Source of the DNA: Syntrophomonas sp. UBA5314 | GTDB lineage: Bacteria; Bacillota; Syntrophomonadia; Syntrophomonadales; Syntrophomonadaceae | Assembly (NCBI GenBank): GCA_002410325.1 | Contig: DHRK01000007.1 | Span: forward strand, 427,629 to 433,629 | Direction: 5' to 3' | Length of the DNA stretch: 6,001 nucleotides | Shown: piece after piece, positions 5,895-6,001 of the stretch | How positions within the stretch are numbered: the first letter of the stretch is position 1 | Layout of the letters: each line of letters opens with the position of its first letter | The notes under the pieces: model-generated | The model's database searches: none | What the model saw: only the letters and a program-made list of their open reading frames with translations | What the model was told of the DNA's origin: nothing | Position numbers and translations under genes: made by a program

Positions 5895-6001
5895 GAGCAA
5901 AATTTTCGCAGGGGAAGGCGGCGGCGGCTCCTTGCCCTCCTGGCATCGCCGCACTAGCCCGTCCGTGGGCGTCGGAAAGAGTAATACTGGGCGTATTGCG
6001 A
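5895..6001 (-). repeat. Structured dispersed repeat, copy B (inverted relative to copy A)
   Basis: Read on the minus strand from 6001 down, this matches 7-114 with the same three inner stems intact: AATAC/GTATT, GCCC/GGGC and TGCC/GGCA. The strongest conservation is in the first 80 nt, with a more divergent A/T-rich end (5895-5911). The copy reaches the window edge and may continue. It points toward the U32 gene and ends about 65 nt before its ATG, so it could be part of the operon's transcribed leader or lie just upstream of its promoter. I find no second gene or promoter in 5831-6001. Confidence 0.85.

Noticed and set aside
1..6001. Composite transposon or genomic island bounded by the inverted repeats
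   Set aside because: No transposase or recombinase is present, the repeats have no terminal inverted ends or visible target duplication, and the genes between are housekeeping.

Overview
The window looks like a piece of chromosome from a Gram-positive, probably anaerobic Clostridia-type bacterium. I infer a Desulfotomaculum/Pelotomaculum-like Peptococcaceae lineage. The signs are strong AGGAGG ribosome binding sites, sigma-A type promoters, a CtsR-type heat-shock operator, a DUF4911 protein, a small TM1266-like hydrogenase-system protein, and a U32 gene next to a class B PBP. All five protein genes I can support lie on the minus strand, so the window reads biologically from high to low coordinates. 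I see no tRNA, rRNA, CRISPR array, transposase or phage gene.

Right part (about 6001 to 2668). One copy of a structured repeat (5895-6001) and a short perfect palindrome (5871-5886) precede a three-gene, probably co-transcribed cluster. It holds a U32-family protein of the TrhP/YrrO type (tRNA wobble-uridine hydroxylation), a 67-residue DUF4911 protein that overlaps it by 11 nt, and a class B penicillin-binding protein (peptidoglycan transpeptidase). Close linkage of U32 genes to a PBP gene resembles the yrrN-yrrO ... yrrR (pbpI) neighbourhood of Bacillus subtilis. I see no clear terminator after the PBP gene.

Middle (2667 to 2221). A 142-bp spacer holds a perfect 17-bp palindrome and a weak promoter for a small 87-residue protein. 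That protein resembles the TM1266-type 'iron-only hydrogenase system regulator' family but has a Cys-rich tail. It ends in a good intrinsic terminator, so it is its own transcription unit.

Left part (2212 to 1). A solo dnaK has a near-consensus sigma-A promoter whose -35 box is overlapped by a CtsR-like operator, and a leader of roughly 155 nt. No hrcA, grpE or dnaJ is adjacent and there is no CIRCE element. The protein carries a segment of about 22 residues in the ATPase domain that typical Firmicutes DnaKs lack, which suggests a second, diderm-type DnaK. A second copy of the structured repeat, in opposite orientation (7-114), lies just beyond the dnaK stop. The two repeats therefore bracket all five genes as a pair of inverted, roughly 84% identical sequences.

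The most noteworthy signals are this repeat pair, the CtsR-like control of an orphan diderm-type dnaK, and the 17-bp palindrome. I do not see a convincing new multi-gene system.
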